Source: Phyllobacterium calauticae
GTDB lineage: Bacteria; Pseudomonadota; Alphaproteobacteria; Rhizobiales; Rhizobiaceae
Reading direction: 5' to 3'
Assembly: GCF_019991125.1 (NCBI RefSeq)
Contig: NZ_JAGENB010000002.1
Coordinates: 868,001-932,000, forward strand
DNA: 64,000 nucleotides
Made by a program: the position numbers and the translations under genes. The notes beneath the pieces are model-generated. The model did not search any database and was not told the origin of the DNA. It worked only from the letters and a program-made list of their open reading frames with translations. This document shows positions 55,460-63,813 of the stretch, piece after piece (the first letter of the stretch is position 1; each line of letters starts with the position of its first letter).

Positions 55460-56704
55460 ATGCGTAAACCGACCCATCTGGAAAAGCTCTATCTGGATTT
55501 CGACAGCTTTTTTGCCAGCGCCGAGCAGCAGCTCAATCCGGCGCTGCGCAACCGGCCCATCGCGGTGGTGCCGCTGGATTCGCCGCATACAAGCGTCATT
55601 GCCGCCAGCCGCGAGGCAAAACCCTTCGGCATCAAGACGGGCACCTCTGTGCGCGATGCCCGTGCGCTCTGCCCGGATATCGTGTTTCTCGAAGCGCGGC
55701 CCGATGTCTATGTGAAGATGCACAACCAGATTCTGTCGACCATCGAGACCTGCGTGCCGATTGCCGCCGTGCGCTCGATTGACGAGGTGGCGTGCACGCT
55801 GCTGGCCTCCGAGGCCAGGGACCCGCAGGGATTGGCGACGCGCATCAAGCGGGCGCTGCACGATGAAATGGGCGCGGTGCTGACCTGTTCGATCGGCGTT
55901 TCCCTCAACGAGCTTCTTGCCAAGATCGCCGCTGAAATGGACAAGCCCGATGGCTGCGTGGTGCTGGATCATGATGACCTGCCGGGACGGCTGTTCGACC
56001 TCAGGTTGAAGGATCTGCCCGGTATCTCCAAGGGAATGGAACAGCGCCTGGGGCAGTCCGGCGTGATCGACGTGCGTGGTCTCTGGGCGCTGGCGCCCAA
56101 ACATGCCCGCGCGATCTGGAACAGTGTCGAGGGCGAGCGTTTTGTTGCGGCGCTGCATGGTTACGCCGTGGAAAAGCCGGAGACCGTCAAACGCATGTTC
56201 GGCCACGGCCGCAATCTGCCGCCGGATTGGCGGGCGCCGGACAGGGTGCTGCAATGCGCGCGGCTGCTGTGCCTCAGCGCCGCGCGGCGTTTGCGCCGGT
56301 CGCATTACCGTGCCGGAGCGCTCAGCTATACCGTCGGGACACGCTGGGATAGCCGCGTGACGGTGGAAGGCCAGTTTCGCCCGGCGCGGGATGATCACAG
56401 TTTTCTCAATTGTCTCAATGATTTGCATGAGAAATTGATCAAGGCAGGTGAAATGAAGAAGGTCAGTTCGGTCACCGTCGTGCTGCATGATCTTTCCGGC
56501 GAGACGGAAGCAAGCCTTGATCTGTTCGACACGCGAGGGATGACCGAGCAGCGCGGCCAATGGGAACGCGTTTCGGACCTGCTCGACAGGGTGCGCGTGC
56601 GCCATGGCTCCAAGGCGCTCAATCTCGGGCTGACGACCGGACCCGGCAATTATATCGGCTCCAAGATTGCCTTTGGCCGGATTCCGGAACCGGAAGATTT
56701 TTGA
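55460..56704 (+). CDS. Y-family translesion DNA polymerase (DinB/UmuC type)
   Basis: A 414-residue polymerase with intact catalytic acids: D13 and D15 in LYLDFDSFFASAE, and D108-E109 in RSIDEVACTLL. Palm, fingers and thumb run to about 240, with the little finger domain after about 260. A degenerate beta-clamp-binding motif (EASLDLF, about 350) is visible. It is not part of an imuA-imuB-dnaE2 cassette. The SOS box at 55420-55434 indicates DNA-damage control. ATG 55460 starts just before the conserved region; the longer frame from 55406 overlaps the operator. Confidence 0.88.
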   Translation: MRKPTHLEKLYLDFDSFFASAEQQLNPALRNRPIAVVPLDSPHTSVIAASREAKPFGIKTGTSVRDARALCPDIVFLEARPDVYVKMHNQILSTIETCVPIAAVRSIDEVACTLLASEARDPQGLATRIKRALHDEMGAVLTCSIGVSLNELLAKIAAEMDKPDGCVVLDHDDLPGRLFDLRLKDLPGISKGMEQRLGQSGVIDVRGLWALAPKHARAIWNSVEGERFVAALHGYAVEKPETVKRMFGHGRNLPPDWRAPDRVLQCARLLCLSAARRLRRSHYRAGALSYTVGTRWDSRVTVEGQFRPARDDHSFLNCLNDLHEKLIKAGEMKKVSSVTVVLHDLSGETEASLDLFDTRGMTEQRGQWERVSDLLDRVRVRHGSKALNLGLTTGPGNYIGSKIAFGRIPEPEDF

Positions 56705-56746
56705 AAATATAACGTGATGGTCTTTCCTGCCTTGCGGGAGTGAGCG

Positions 56747-56766
56747 GCGGCACCTGACGGTGCCGC
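56747..56766. terminator. Hairpin between convergent genes
   Basis: A perfect 8-bp stem (GCGGCACC/GGTGCCGC) with a TGAC loop lies between the polymerase stop (56704) and the YjhX-like stop (56780). The + side continues into TGCCCGGTTTGTTTT. Confidence 0.5.
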
Positions 56767-56779
56767 TGCCCGGTTTGTT

Positions 56780-57037
56780 TTACCGGTTGTCGAGCTCCGA
56801 GCGCACCAGTTGCAGGCCGCGCCGGGTCACCCGGTAAGGGCCGCCGCCGGAGGAGGCGATGGCCTTTTTCTGTTTGAGTTTGCGGAAGAGCCTGAGGTCG
56901 CAGGCTGTGTAGCGGGCACCATCGCGGGTCAGGCAGATGATATCCGTGATGGCCTTGCGCTCATCTTTTTCAAGCAAGATTTTGCCGCCCTGGGCAAGCA
57001 GGTGAAGTATGCGCTGTTCGTCGCGCGAAATATCCAT
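56780..57037 (-). CDS. YjhX family protein (UPF0386)
   Basis: An 85-residue protein matching YjhX: MDISRDEQRILHLLAQGGKI at the start, CDLRLFRKLKQKKAIASSGG in the middle and PYRVTRRGLQLVRSELDNR at the end. The whole protein looks like a winged-helix fold. E. coli YjhX has been described as a toxin paired with YjhQ; here no antitoxin gene adjoins, so a toxin role is doubtful. AGGA precedes the ATG at 57037. Confidence 0.88.
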   Translation of the reverse strand: MDISRDEQRILHLLAQGGKILLEKDERKAITDIICLTRDGARYTACDLRLFRKLKQKKAIASSGGGPYRVTRRGLQLVRSELDNR

Positions 57038-57248
57038 TGATCCAAGTCCTGGGAAAACGGGCAAAAGCCCATGAGAACACGTCCGCTGCCAAAGAACTTT
57101 GGCGCGGGGCTCCTGTTTTCACGCCCCAACCTTCAAAGAAGCTGGGGCTTTAGAGGGACTCAGACTGATTAGACATAAACACTCCATCGGTGTGGACGAG
57201 CCGTATAAAAGAAGAAAACGGCGATGTCAAAGTCGATGTGGCCCGTCG

Positions 57249-57872
57249 TCAGGCACTGGGAAGCTGCAAGGGGCTGCCGTCGCGTTTGCTGATGATCGTG
57301 TCGACGAGGCCCCAGTCGAGGCCTTCCTGCGCTGTCATGAAATGGTCGCGATCGAGGGTTTTCTCGACCTCTTCCACCGTGCGGCCGCAATGCTCGGCAT
57401 AGAGCCGGGTCATGCGCTGCTTGACCACCGCCATTTCCTGCGCCTGAATGAAAATATCCGAGGCCTGTCCCTGAAACCCGCCGAGCGGCTGGTGCACATG
57501 CAGGCTCGAATTGGGCAGGGCGGCGCGGTGGCCGGGTTCGCCCGCCATCAGCAGGAATGAACCCATGGAGCGCGCCGTGCCCATGCACAGCGTGGCGACC
57601 GGGCAGGTGATGAACTGCATCGTGTCGTAGATGGCAAGGCCCGCCGTGATGACGCCGCCGGGCGAGTTGATGTACATGGAGATGGGCTTTTTCGGATTTT
57701 CGGATTCAAGAAACAGCAATTGCGCGCAGATCAGCGCCGCCATGCCGTCCTCCACCTGACCGTTAAGAAAGACGATCCTTTCCCGCAGCAGGCGGGAAAA
57801 AATATCGAATGACCGTTCACCACGGCTGGATTGTTCCACGACCATAGGGACGAGCTGCATCATGTCGCGCAT
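57249..57872 (-). CDS. clpP: ATP-dependent Clp protease proteolytic subunit, non-canonical paralogue
   Basis: A 207-residue ClpP with the full triad: S102 in [12 protein letters not shown]127 in [16 protein letters not shown] and D176 in [12 protein letters not shown]. The usual QAASMG around the serine reads TARSMG. No clpX, clpA or lon adjoins, so this is probably a second ClpP beside a standard clpP-clpX pair elsewhere. ATG 57872 has AAGGAG eight bases before it. Confidence 0.88.
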   Translation of the reverse strand: MRDMMQLVPMVVEQSSRGERSFDIFSRLLRERIVFLNGQVEDGMAALICAQLLFLESENPKKPISMYINSPGGVITAGLAIYDTMQFITCPVATLCMGTARSMGSFLLMAGEPGHRAALPNSSLHVHQPLGGFQGQASDIFIQAQEMAVVKQRMTRLYAEHCGRTVEEVEKTLDRDHFMTAQEGLDWGLVDTIISKRDGSPLQLPSA

Positions 57873-57908
57873 GGCGAACACTCCTTCATCAATTGAATTT
57901 CTGTGCGT

Positions 57909-58289
57909 TTAAGCGGCGAGGCGCATGGTGGTCGGCGGCACGTTGCCATTGGCGGCAGTGCGGCCAACCGGCTTCGCCAGGGCGACCGGTTCATGCACGA
58001 TGCTGAAAATGGTGCCGCCCGAACCATTGGGGTTGAGCCGGAAGGTGACGATGCTGTCAGCCACGGCATCATCCTCTTCGCGCATGGAATAACGCACGAA
58101 ACGTTCCGTATCGGCTTCGATCATTTCAAGCGAAATGCGCGGTGGCTCCTGCGGCGCCTGCGGGTCGGGCAGCAGCCAGCGGGCAACGAATTCCGGTACG
58201 GTCAGCGCGCGCCAGACTTTTGACGGCGCGGCATCCAGATCATATTCATAACGCAGTGCGGTATCGGCTTGCGCTGTTTCGCTGGTCAT
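57909..58289 (-). CDS. SRPBCC/AHSA1-domain protein
   Basis: A 126-residue START-like domain (YEYDLDAAPSKVWRALTVPEFVARWLLP), the AHSA1-type helix-grip fold that binds small hydrophobic ligands. The gene overlaps the ArsR regulator by 4 bp (ATGA). ArsR-AHSA1 pairs are widespread in Rhizobiales; function unknown. Confidence 0.88.
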   Translation of the reverse strand: MTSETAQADTALRYEYDLDAAPSKVWRALTVPEFVARWLLPDPQAPQEPPRISLEMIEADTERFVRYSMREEDDAVADSIVTFRLNPNGSGGTIFSIVHEPVALAKPVGRTAANGNVPPTTMRLAA

Positions 58290-58600
58290 TGATCCATTTC
58301 CCTCAAAAGCTGTTTCAACTCATCGACGCGCTGCGGCCAGAAGGCGCGGTAGCGGTGGAGCCATTGGTGCAGTTGCGCCAGGCCGTCGGGATTGACCCGG
58401 TAGTGAACGTGGCGGCCCGACTTCTGCTCGGCGACAAGGCCGGCGGAGCGCAAGACGGCCAGATGCTGCGACATGGCGGGCTGTGAAAGGGAAAAACCCT
58501 CGCGCAGCTCGGTCGCATTCTTCTCGCCATCGGCCAGCCGTTCGAACACGGCGCGGCGGGTGGGGTCGGCAAGGGCCTTGAATATATCGACTTCGGACAT
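58286..58600 (-). CDS. ArsR family transcriptional regulator
   Basis: A 104-residue winged-helix protein (MSEVDIFKALADPTRRAVFE, HTH at about 28-55: NATELREGFSLSQPAMSQHL). The metal-binding CxC of true ArsR/SmtB sensors is absent, so it belongs to the SdpR-like non-metal group. A palindrome lies 7 bp before its start codon, and no ribosome site is seen there; it probably represses its own ArsR-AHSA1 operon. Confidence 0.9.
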   Translation of the reverse strand: MSEVDIFKALADPTRRAVFERLADGEKNATELREGFSLSQPAMSQHLAVLRSAGLVAEQKSGRHVHYRVNPDGLAQLHQWLHRYRAFWPQRVDELKQLLREMDQ

Positions 58601-58606
58601 GCCGAT

Positions 58607-58626
58607 ACATAAGCATAGACTTATGT
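58607..58626 (-). promoter_or_regulatory. Probable ArsR operator
   Basis: Perfect 7-bp arms ACATAAG (58607-58613) and CTTATGT (58620-58626) flank a 6-nt spacer, directly upstream of the ArsR start codon. Confidence 0.6.
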
Positions 58627-58737
58627 TAGTCGCAAGCGTGATTTTTTACAGATGCCGGAAATGAAAATCCGGCCGTGGGGACGGCCGGGTTCGATTGTCT
58701 GGGCAGAGCGGATAAACGTTTCAGCTTACCGGATGCT

Positions 58738-59223
58738 TCATGCCTGCGACTGCTGGGCGAAAGCGAAGATGAAGGCGGCGAGGGCTGCGAAATTTGCCAC
58801 TGTCCGCACATGGTTCCACGGCAGCCAGTCATTCAGATAGGTCGTCCATGCACTGGCGCCTTCGGCGCTTGTCGGGCTGACCGCAGCCAGCGTGTCATTG
58901 AGCGGCACGTTGAACACCATGGTGACAATGATGGTGCCAACAAGGAAAAGCACGCTGCCGGCCAGCAGCGCCAGCGACCCGGATTCACCCCAGCGCATGA
59001 CACTGACCACGCCGAGGACGACACAGATCGCCGCGGTGCCGAAAAAGGCCAGCGTGAACGAGAAATTCAGGATCGTCACGTTGATCGAATTCATCGCGGC
59101 GATACCCTGTTCGGCTGGCAGTTTGGCCAGCGCGGTCATGACGAAGCTTGAAAAGGCGAAGAACAACCCTGCCATCAGGCCGCTTCCCAGGGCGGCCAAA
59201 AGGGTGAGAATAGGTAGCCACAT
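58738..59223 (-). CDS. DUF1772 (anthrone oxygenase-like) membrane protein
   Basis: A 161-residue protein with four membrane helices (LPILTLLAALGSGLMAGLFFAF, FTLAFFGTAAICVVLGVVSV, LLAGSVLFLVGTIIVTMVF and the C-terminal ANFAALAAFIFAFA) and the conserved NVPLNDTLA motif. ATG 59223 overlaps or nearly touches the upstream stop at 59225, with GGAGGG before it. Second gene of a two-gene operon. Confidence 0.84.
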   Translation of the reverse strand: MWLPILTLLAALGSGLMAGLFFAFSSFVMTALAKLPAEQGIAAMNSINVTILNFSFTLAFFGTAAICVVLGVVSVMRWGESGSLALLAGSVLFLVGTIIVTMVFNVPLNDTLAAVSPTSAEGASAWTTYLNDWLPWNHVRTVANFAALAAFIFAFAQQSQA

Positions 59224-59224
59224 G

Positions 59225-60085
59225 TTACTGTCCCTCCGAAATATCCGACCAGATGCCGGTCGCTGCTGTTTCCTGAACGTAGTGCGAGAAGTCACGCGGG
59301 GCGCGGCCCAGCGCCCGTTGCACGCCATCGGCGAGGTATTCGTTGCGCCCGTCAAGCACCTGGGTGAAGAGTTCATTGAGCAGGCCGACGATTTCAGGCG
59401 GAAGCTGTTCCTGCGCCAACCCCTGCGAGAATTGTTCCGGCGTGATCGTCACATAGCGAATATCGCGTTTCACGGCGCTGGCGATTTCTTCCGTCGCTTG
59501 CGCAAAAGTCAAGAGACGCGGCCCCGTGACTTCATAGAGCTGGCCGATATGACGATCGTCGGTCAGCGCTGCCGCCACCACATCGGCAATATCGTTCGCA
59601 TCGATGAACGGCTCGCCCACATCGCCGACCGGCAGGGCGAGTTCGCCGGCAAGAATGGAGGCCAGCATGACGTTTTCGCTGAAATTCTGGGCAAACCAGC
59701 TGGCGCGGACGATGGTCCAGTCGGCGCCGCAATCCTGAAATGCCTTTTCGGCACGCTGGGCTTCATGTTCGCCGCGCCCCGACAGGAGCACGAGCCGTTT
59801 CACGCAATTGTCCACGGCAAGCCGCGTGAACGCCTCGACGGTTTGTGTCGCACCGGGAATGGCAATGTCCGGATAATAGGTGATGTAGGCGGCTTTGGCG
59901 CCGTCAAGCACGGGAAGCCAGGTATTGCGGTCTTCCCAGTCAAAGGCCGGGTTGCCGCTGCGCGAACCGATGCGCACGGGCAGGTTCCGCGCCGTGAGCC
60001 GTTCCGCCACACGGCGTCCGGTCTTGCCCGTACCGCCGACGATAAGAATGGGTTTTGCTGTCGACATGCTGCTGCTGCTGGTCAT
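59225..60085 (-). CDS. NAD(P)-binding NmrA-like protein
   Basis: A 286-residue Rossmann-fold protein of the NmrA/atypical SDR group. The N-terminal GGTGKTGRRVAERLTARNLPVR binds the dinucleotide. There is no clear YxxxK catalytic pair. ATG 60085 has GGGAG six bases upstream. It is divergent from a TetR gene, with operator-like repeats between them, and is followed without a gap by the DUF1772 gene. Confidence 0.88.
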   Translation of the reverse strand: MTSSSSMSTAKPILIVGGTGKTGRRVAERLTARNLPVRIGSRSGNPAFDWEDRNTWLPVLDGAKAAYITYYPDIAIPGATQTVEAFTRLAVDNCVKRLVLLSGRGEHEAQRAEKAFQDCGADWTIVRASWFAQNFSENVMLASILAGELALPVGDVGEPFIDANDIADVVAAALTDDRHIGQLYEVTGPRLLTFAQATEEIASAVKRDIRYVTITPEQFSQGLAQEQLPPEIVGLLNELFTQVLDGRNEYLADGVQRALGRAPRDFSHYVQETAATGIWSDISEGQ

Positions 60086-60103
60086 GGTGATCTCCCTTGT
60101 AAA

Positions 60104-60150
60104 AATATGAGTAATACTCACATTTGCAATATGTGATAAATCCTCATATT
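60104..60150. promoter_or_regulatory. TetR operator candidates in the divergent promoter region
   Basis: Three copies of AATATGWG occur (60104-60111, 60128-60135, and 60143-60150 in reverse). A perfect odd palindrome TGAGTAATACTCA lies at 60108-60120. All lie between the NmrA-like and TetR start codons. Confidence 0.65.
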
Positions 60151-60192
60151 CTGCGAGTCAAGCGGAATTTGAGAACCTTGGAGATCCTGCCC

Positions 60193-60840
60193 ATGAACGA
60201 GATTGCGTCTGTTGTGCCTGCCTCCGGCGACAGGGAAGCCACCATGCCGCGCAAGGAGCCGACGCAGCGGCGCAGCAGGGAGAGGGTGGAGCGTATTCTG
60301 TCCTGCGCCTCGACGCTCATCGCCACGGGCGGCAGCGACGCCATGCGCATGAGCGATGTGGCGCAGATGGCGGAAATATCGATCGGGTCGCTCTACCAGT
60401 ATTTTCCGGACAAGGGATCGATCATCCGGACGCTGGCGGAAAGGTATAATGCACTGGGGCGCGAATGCATTGCTGATGCACTGCAAAACGTCAGTGATAT
60501 GAATGGCTTGCAGTCATCTTTTGCAGAACTGATCGATACGTATCACGCGATGTTTCTGGCCGAACCCGTCATGCGCGACATCTGGTCGGGAACGCAGGCG
60601 GACAAGGCGCTGCGCGATATCGATCTGCATGACAGCCGCCTGAATGGCGCCGTGCTTGCCGAGGCGCGTTTGCGCATCAACCCGGCGGCGGACAGGGCGA
60701 CGCTCGAAAGCTCCAGCTTCCTGATCATGCAGCTGGGCCAAGCCACCATGCATCTGGCGATTTCCGTCGACCGCAGGGAAGGCGATGCGCTTGTCGAAAC
60801 GTTCAAGCGGATGGTGCTGCGGGAAATGCTGGCGGGCTAG
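60193..60840 (+). CDS. TetR/AcrR family transcriptional regulator
   Basis: A 215-residue regulator. The N-terminal HTH is at about 40-65 (MRMSDVAQMAEISIGSLYQYF); the C-terminal domain is helical with no recognisable ligand signature. ATG 60193 has GGAG nine bases upstream. It is divergent from the NmrA-like/DUF1772 operon, which it most likely represses together with itself. Confidence 0.92.
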   Translation: MNEIASVVPASGDREATMPRKEPTQRRSRERVERILSCASTLIATGGSDAMRMSDVAQMAEISIGSLYQYFPDKGSIIRTLAERYNALGRECIADALQNVSDMNGLQSSFAELIDTYHAMFLAEPVMRDIWSGTQADKALRDIDLHDSRLNGAVLAEARLRINPAADRATLESSSFLIMQLGQATMHLAISVDRREGDALVETFKRMVLREMLAG

Positions 60841-60869
60841 GCGATTTGGAGGGCATTTGCATTGTTCGT

Positions 60870-60959
60870 GGTGCGTGGTTCGACAAGCTCACCATGAGGG
60901 AAGTTTGTGGGCTGCAATCAAACCACCTCCCTCATGGTGAGCTTGTCGAACCACGCACC
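60870..60959. repeat. Palindromic repeat, copy 2
   Basis: Perfect 32-bp arms (60870-60901 and 60928-60959) with a 26-nt spacer holding an inner GTTTG/CAAAC stem. Same core as copy 1. Confidence 0.92.
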
Positions 60960-61318
60960 GCAGTTTTGCCACCCCAAATAAAAATCACACCAACTTATCC
61001 AACACTTGCAAACCTCCTTTATTCTCATCCCTGTCCTTTCCGGCGGGAATGCTTCCGGAAACTTTCGAAAGTCGGGAAAGGATCGGCGCTTCGGCTTCAC
61101 AGGGAGGAAAACCTGTGCGGCCGGGGAGGTTTGGCTCAATGGTTGCGCATTGGGCAAAAACCCTCAAAAACGCCGGGGCGGGTGGTCCCCAGGATCGCAA
61201 GCATTGCATACCACATACCCCAAGACCCGCGTTCCAGGGACCGCCCGTCTTTCCCACCTTTCAACGGCCAGACGCGAAAGCGGGCGTGGCAACGGAGAAG
61301 AGCGTTGCAGAACAATCA

Positions 61319-61438
61319 TGCGTGGTTCGACAGGCTCACCATGAGGGAAGTCGAGGATTGCAGGGAGCACTATTCTGCAACGTTTGTGACCAACCTTGCA
61401 CCAAACCACCTCCCTCATGGTGAGCTTGTCGAACCACG
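61319..61438. repeat. Palindromic repeat, copy 3
   Basis: Arms 61319-61348 and 61411-61438 match the family with one mismatch in the left arm (CAGGCTC instead of CAAGCTC). The longer 62-nt spacer is G/C-mixed. A three-fold 7-bp tandem repeat (GAACCAC, 61431-61451) extends the right arm. Confidence 0.85.
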
Positions 61439-61470
61439 AACCACGAACCACGCACTTGATATCCCTTGGT

Positions 61471-62106
61471 CTATCGAACCGCTGCAGAGAGTTCCCCGAC
61501 CGTGCACAGCATCGCGTCGCCCATATAGGCCAGGTTGGCCATTGACCGCTCCGCCGCTTCCGCGTGGCCGCCGCCGCAGGCATCGGTCAGGACGACGGGG
61601 ATGAAGCCAAGATCGGCGCCGTGACGAACCGTCGGATCAATGCCGATTTCCGTGGCGATACCGCAGATGATGAAACTCTTGAGACCGCAGTCGCGCATGG
61701 CGATGGCCAGCGGCGTGCCTTCGAACGCCGAGAACGTGATCTTGTCGAGAATGGCTTCGTCATCGCGAACGGCCAGTTCCGGGGCAAGTGCAAAGCCGGG
61801 ACTGTCGCGCAGGAACCATGGCTCGACATTTTGAGCGGATGATTGGCGCTGCCACGCCATCATCTGCTTGTATTGAAATACGCCAGCCATTTTCTTGGGC
61901 AGGGACATATGGCGCATGAAAAAGATGCGGATACCGGCGGACCGGGCGATATCGAGGGTTTGCAGCACCTTTTCCAGAATGGCGCCGCCGTCCTGCATCT
62001 GCCGCAATATGCCGACCTGCATGTCATAGACGACCAGCGCCGTTGTTTCGGGCCTGATCGTTTCGGCAAGGGTTTCGGGGATGGCAAGGCCATAAATGTT
62101 CTGCAT
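61471..62106 (-). CDS. Isochorismatase-fold hydrolase without the catalytic cysteine
   Basis: A 211-residue isochorismatase-like protein. Asp28 (VVYDMQVGIL) and Lys122 (DKITFSAFEGT) are in place, but the position of the nucleophilic Cys of amidase-type members is Gly155 (GIATEIGIDPTVRHG). EntB/PhzD-type isochorismatases also lack the Cys, so this is more likely a vinyl-ether hydrolase or a non-amidase than a nicotinamidase. ATG 62106 has GGAGGA before it. The long upstream open frame to 63180 is only the shadow of gatB. Confidence 0.85.
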   Translation of the reverse strand: MQNIYGLAIPETLAETIRPETTALVVYDMQVGILRQMQDGGAILEKVLQTLDIARSAGIRIFFMRHMSLPKKMAGVFQYKQMMAWQRQSSAQNVEPWFLRDSPGFALAPELAVRDDEAILDKITFSAFEGTPLAIAMRDCGLKSFIICGIATEIGIDPTVRHGADLGFIPVVLTDACGGGHAEAAERSMANLAYMGDAMLCTVGELSAAVR

Positions 62107-62307
62107 CGGTGTCCTCCGAATGTGTCGGGCGATCCGCTCCCGATCACCGCTGCCTGGAATCGAGCCTAGCATTGCTGCGCCGGAAAAACAGGCCGAAGCG
62201 GCGCATTTCCGCAATCGCGCGGCTTCAGGATGGAGAAACACTTGCCTCACGGGGCTGTTTCGACTAGCCAGTAGACAGACAAATTTAGCCAGGAATGACA
62301 GCCCAGC

Positions 62308-63810
62308 ATGACTCTCGTTGATACCCGTACGCCCGAACCCAAGCGTTTCATTTCCGGTGCCACAGGCGACTGGGAAATTGTCGTTGGCATGGAAGTGCAT
62401 GCGCAGGTCACATCCAATTCGAAGCTGTTCTCCGGCGCTTCCACGACATTCGGTGCCGAACCCAACGAAAATGTATCGCTGGTCGATGCCGCCATGCCCG
62501 GCATGCTGCCTGTCATCAACGAATGGTGCGTGCGCCAGGCGATTCGCACCGGTCTTGGCCTGAAGGCGCAGATCAACCTGAAATCGGTCTTTGACCGGAA
62601 GAACTATTTTTATCCGGATCTGCCGCAGGGTTACCAGATTTCGCAGTTCAAACAGCCCATCGTCGGCGAAGGCACGATGATCATTTCGGTCGGTCCTGAC
62701 AACAAGGGGCAGTTCGAGGATATCGAGATCGGCATCGAGCGTCTGCATCTGGAACAAGACGCCGGAAAATCCCTGCATGACCAGAACCCGACCATGTCCT
62801 ACGTGGACCTCAACCGCTCTGGCGTGGCGCTGATGGAAATCGTCTCCAAGCCGGACATGCGCTCGGCCGACGAAGCCAAGGCGTACCTCACCAAGATGCG
62901 CACCATCGTGCGCTATCTCGGCACCTGCGACGGCAACATGGACGAAGGCTCCATGCGTGCCGACGTCAACGTCTCGGTGCGCAAACCAGGCGGGGAATTC
63001 GGAACGCGGTGCGAGATCAAGAACGTCAACTCCATCCGCTTCGTCGGGCAGGCGATCGACTATGAAGCCCGCCGGCAGGTCGCCATTCTGGAGGATGGCG
63101 GATCGATCGATCAGGAGACACGCCTGTTCGACCCGGTGAAGGGTGAGACGCGCTCCATGCGCTCCAAGGAAGAAGCGCATGACTATCGCTATTTCCCGGA
63201 TCCCGACCTTCTGCCCCTCGAATTCGAGCAGTCCTATGTCGATGAGCTGCGGGCCGACCTTCCGGAGCTGCCGGATGACAAGAAGGCGCGGCTTGTTTCA
63301 GTGCTCGGCCTTTCCGTCTACGACGCCTCCATTCTGGTGACGGAAAAGGCGATTGCCGATTATTTCGAAGCGGTGGCCGAAGGCCGCGACGGCAAGCTTG
63401 CCGCCAACTGGGTGATCAACGATCTGCTCGGCGCGCTGAACAAGGCCGGCAAGGGCATCGAAGAGTCGCCCGTGTCGCCGGATCAGCTCGGCTGTATTAT
63501 CGACCTGATCAGGGAAGGCACGATTTCCGGCAAGATCGCCAAGGACCTGTTCGAGCTTGTCTGGAACGAGGGCGGCGATCCGCGCGCGCTGGTCGAAGAG
63601 CGCGGCATGAAGCAGGTAACCGATACCGGTGCGATTGAAAAAGCCGTGGATGATGTCATTGCCGCGAATCCTGATAAGGTCGAGCAGGCGAAGGCAAAGC
63701 CCACCATGGCCGGCTGGTTTGTCGGGCAGGTGATGAAGTCCACTGGTGGCAAGGCAAATCCGCAGGCTGTCAGCGATCTGGTCAAGGCAAAACTCGGGAT
63801 TGTCGATTAA
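62308..63810 (+). CDS. gatB: Asp-tRNA(Asn)/Glu-tRNA(Gln) amidotransferase subunit B
   Basis: A 500-residue subunit that phosphorylates the misacylated aminoacyl-tRNA within GatCAB. Signatures: [32 protein letters not shown] and the C-terminal YqeY-like tail domain ([20 protein letters not shown]). gatA and gatC are not in the window. The stop is 3 bp before the next gene. Confidence 0.96.
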   Translation: MTLVDTRTPEPKRFISGATGDWEIVVGMEVHAQVTSNSKLFSGASTTFGAEPNENVSLVDAAMPGMLPVINEWCVRQAIRTGLGLKAQINLKSVFDRKNYFYPDLPQGYQISQFKQPIVGEGTMIISVGPDNKGQFEDIEIGIERLHLEQDAGKSLHDQNPTMSYVDLNRSGVALMEIVSKPDMRSADEAKAYLTKMRTIVRYLGTCDGNMDEGSMRADVNVSVRKPGGEFGTRCEIKNVNSIRFVGQAIDYEARRQVAILEDGGSIDQETRLFDPVKGETRSMRSKEEAHDYRYFPDPDLLPLEFEQSYVDELRADLPELPDDKKARLVSVLGLSVYDASILVTEKAIADYFEAVAEGRDGKLAANWVINDLLGALNKAGKGIEESPVSPDQLGCIIDLIREGTISGKIAKDLFELVWNEGGDPRALVEERGMKQVTDTGAIEKAVDDVIAANPDKVEQAKAKPTMAGWFVGQVMKSTGGKANPQAVSDLVKAKLGIVD

Positions 63811-63813
63811 AGC

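Larger units (their letters stand above)
60841..61470. other. 630-bp gene-free region with two repeats
   Basis: It lies between convergent genes (TetR regulator stop 60840, hydrolase stop 61471). It holds palindromic repeat copies 2 and 3. The 360 bp between the copies (60960-61318) encodes nothing recognised. Confidence 0.6.

Noticed and set aside
60846..61604. 252-residue plus-strand frame across the repeats
   Set aside because: It is built from the palindromic repeats and overlaps the hydrolase end; no protein family.
62107..63180. N-terminal extension of the isochorismatase-like frame
   Set aside because: It runs antisense through gatB; the ATG at 62106 has a good ribosome site and the family N-terminus.
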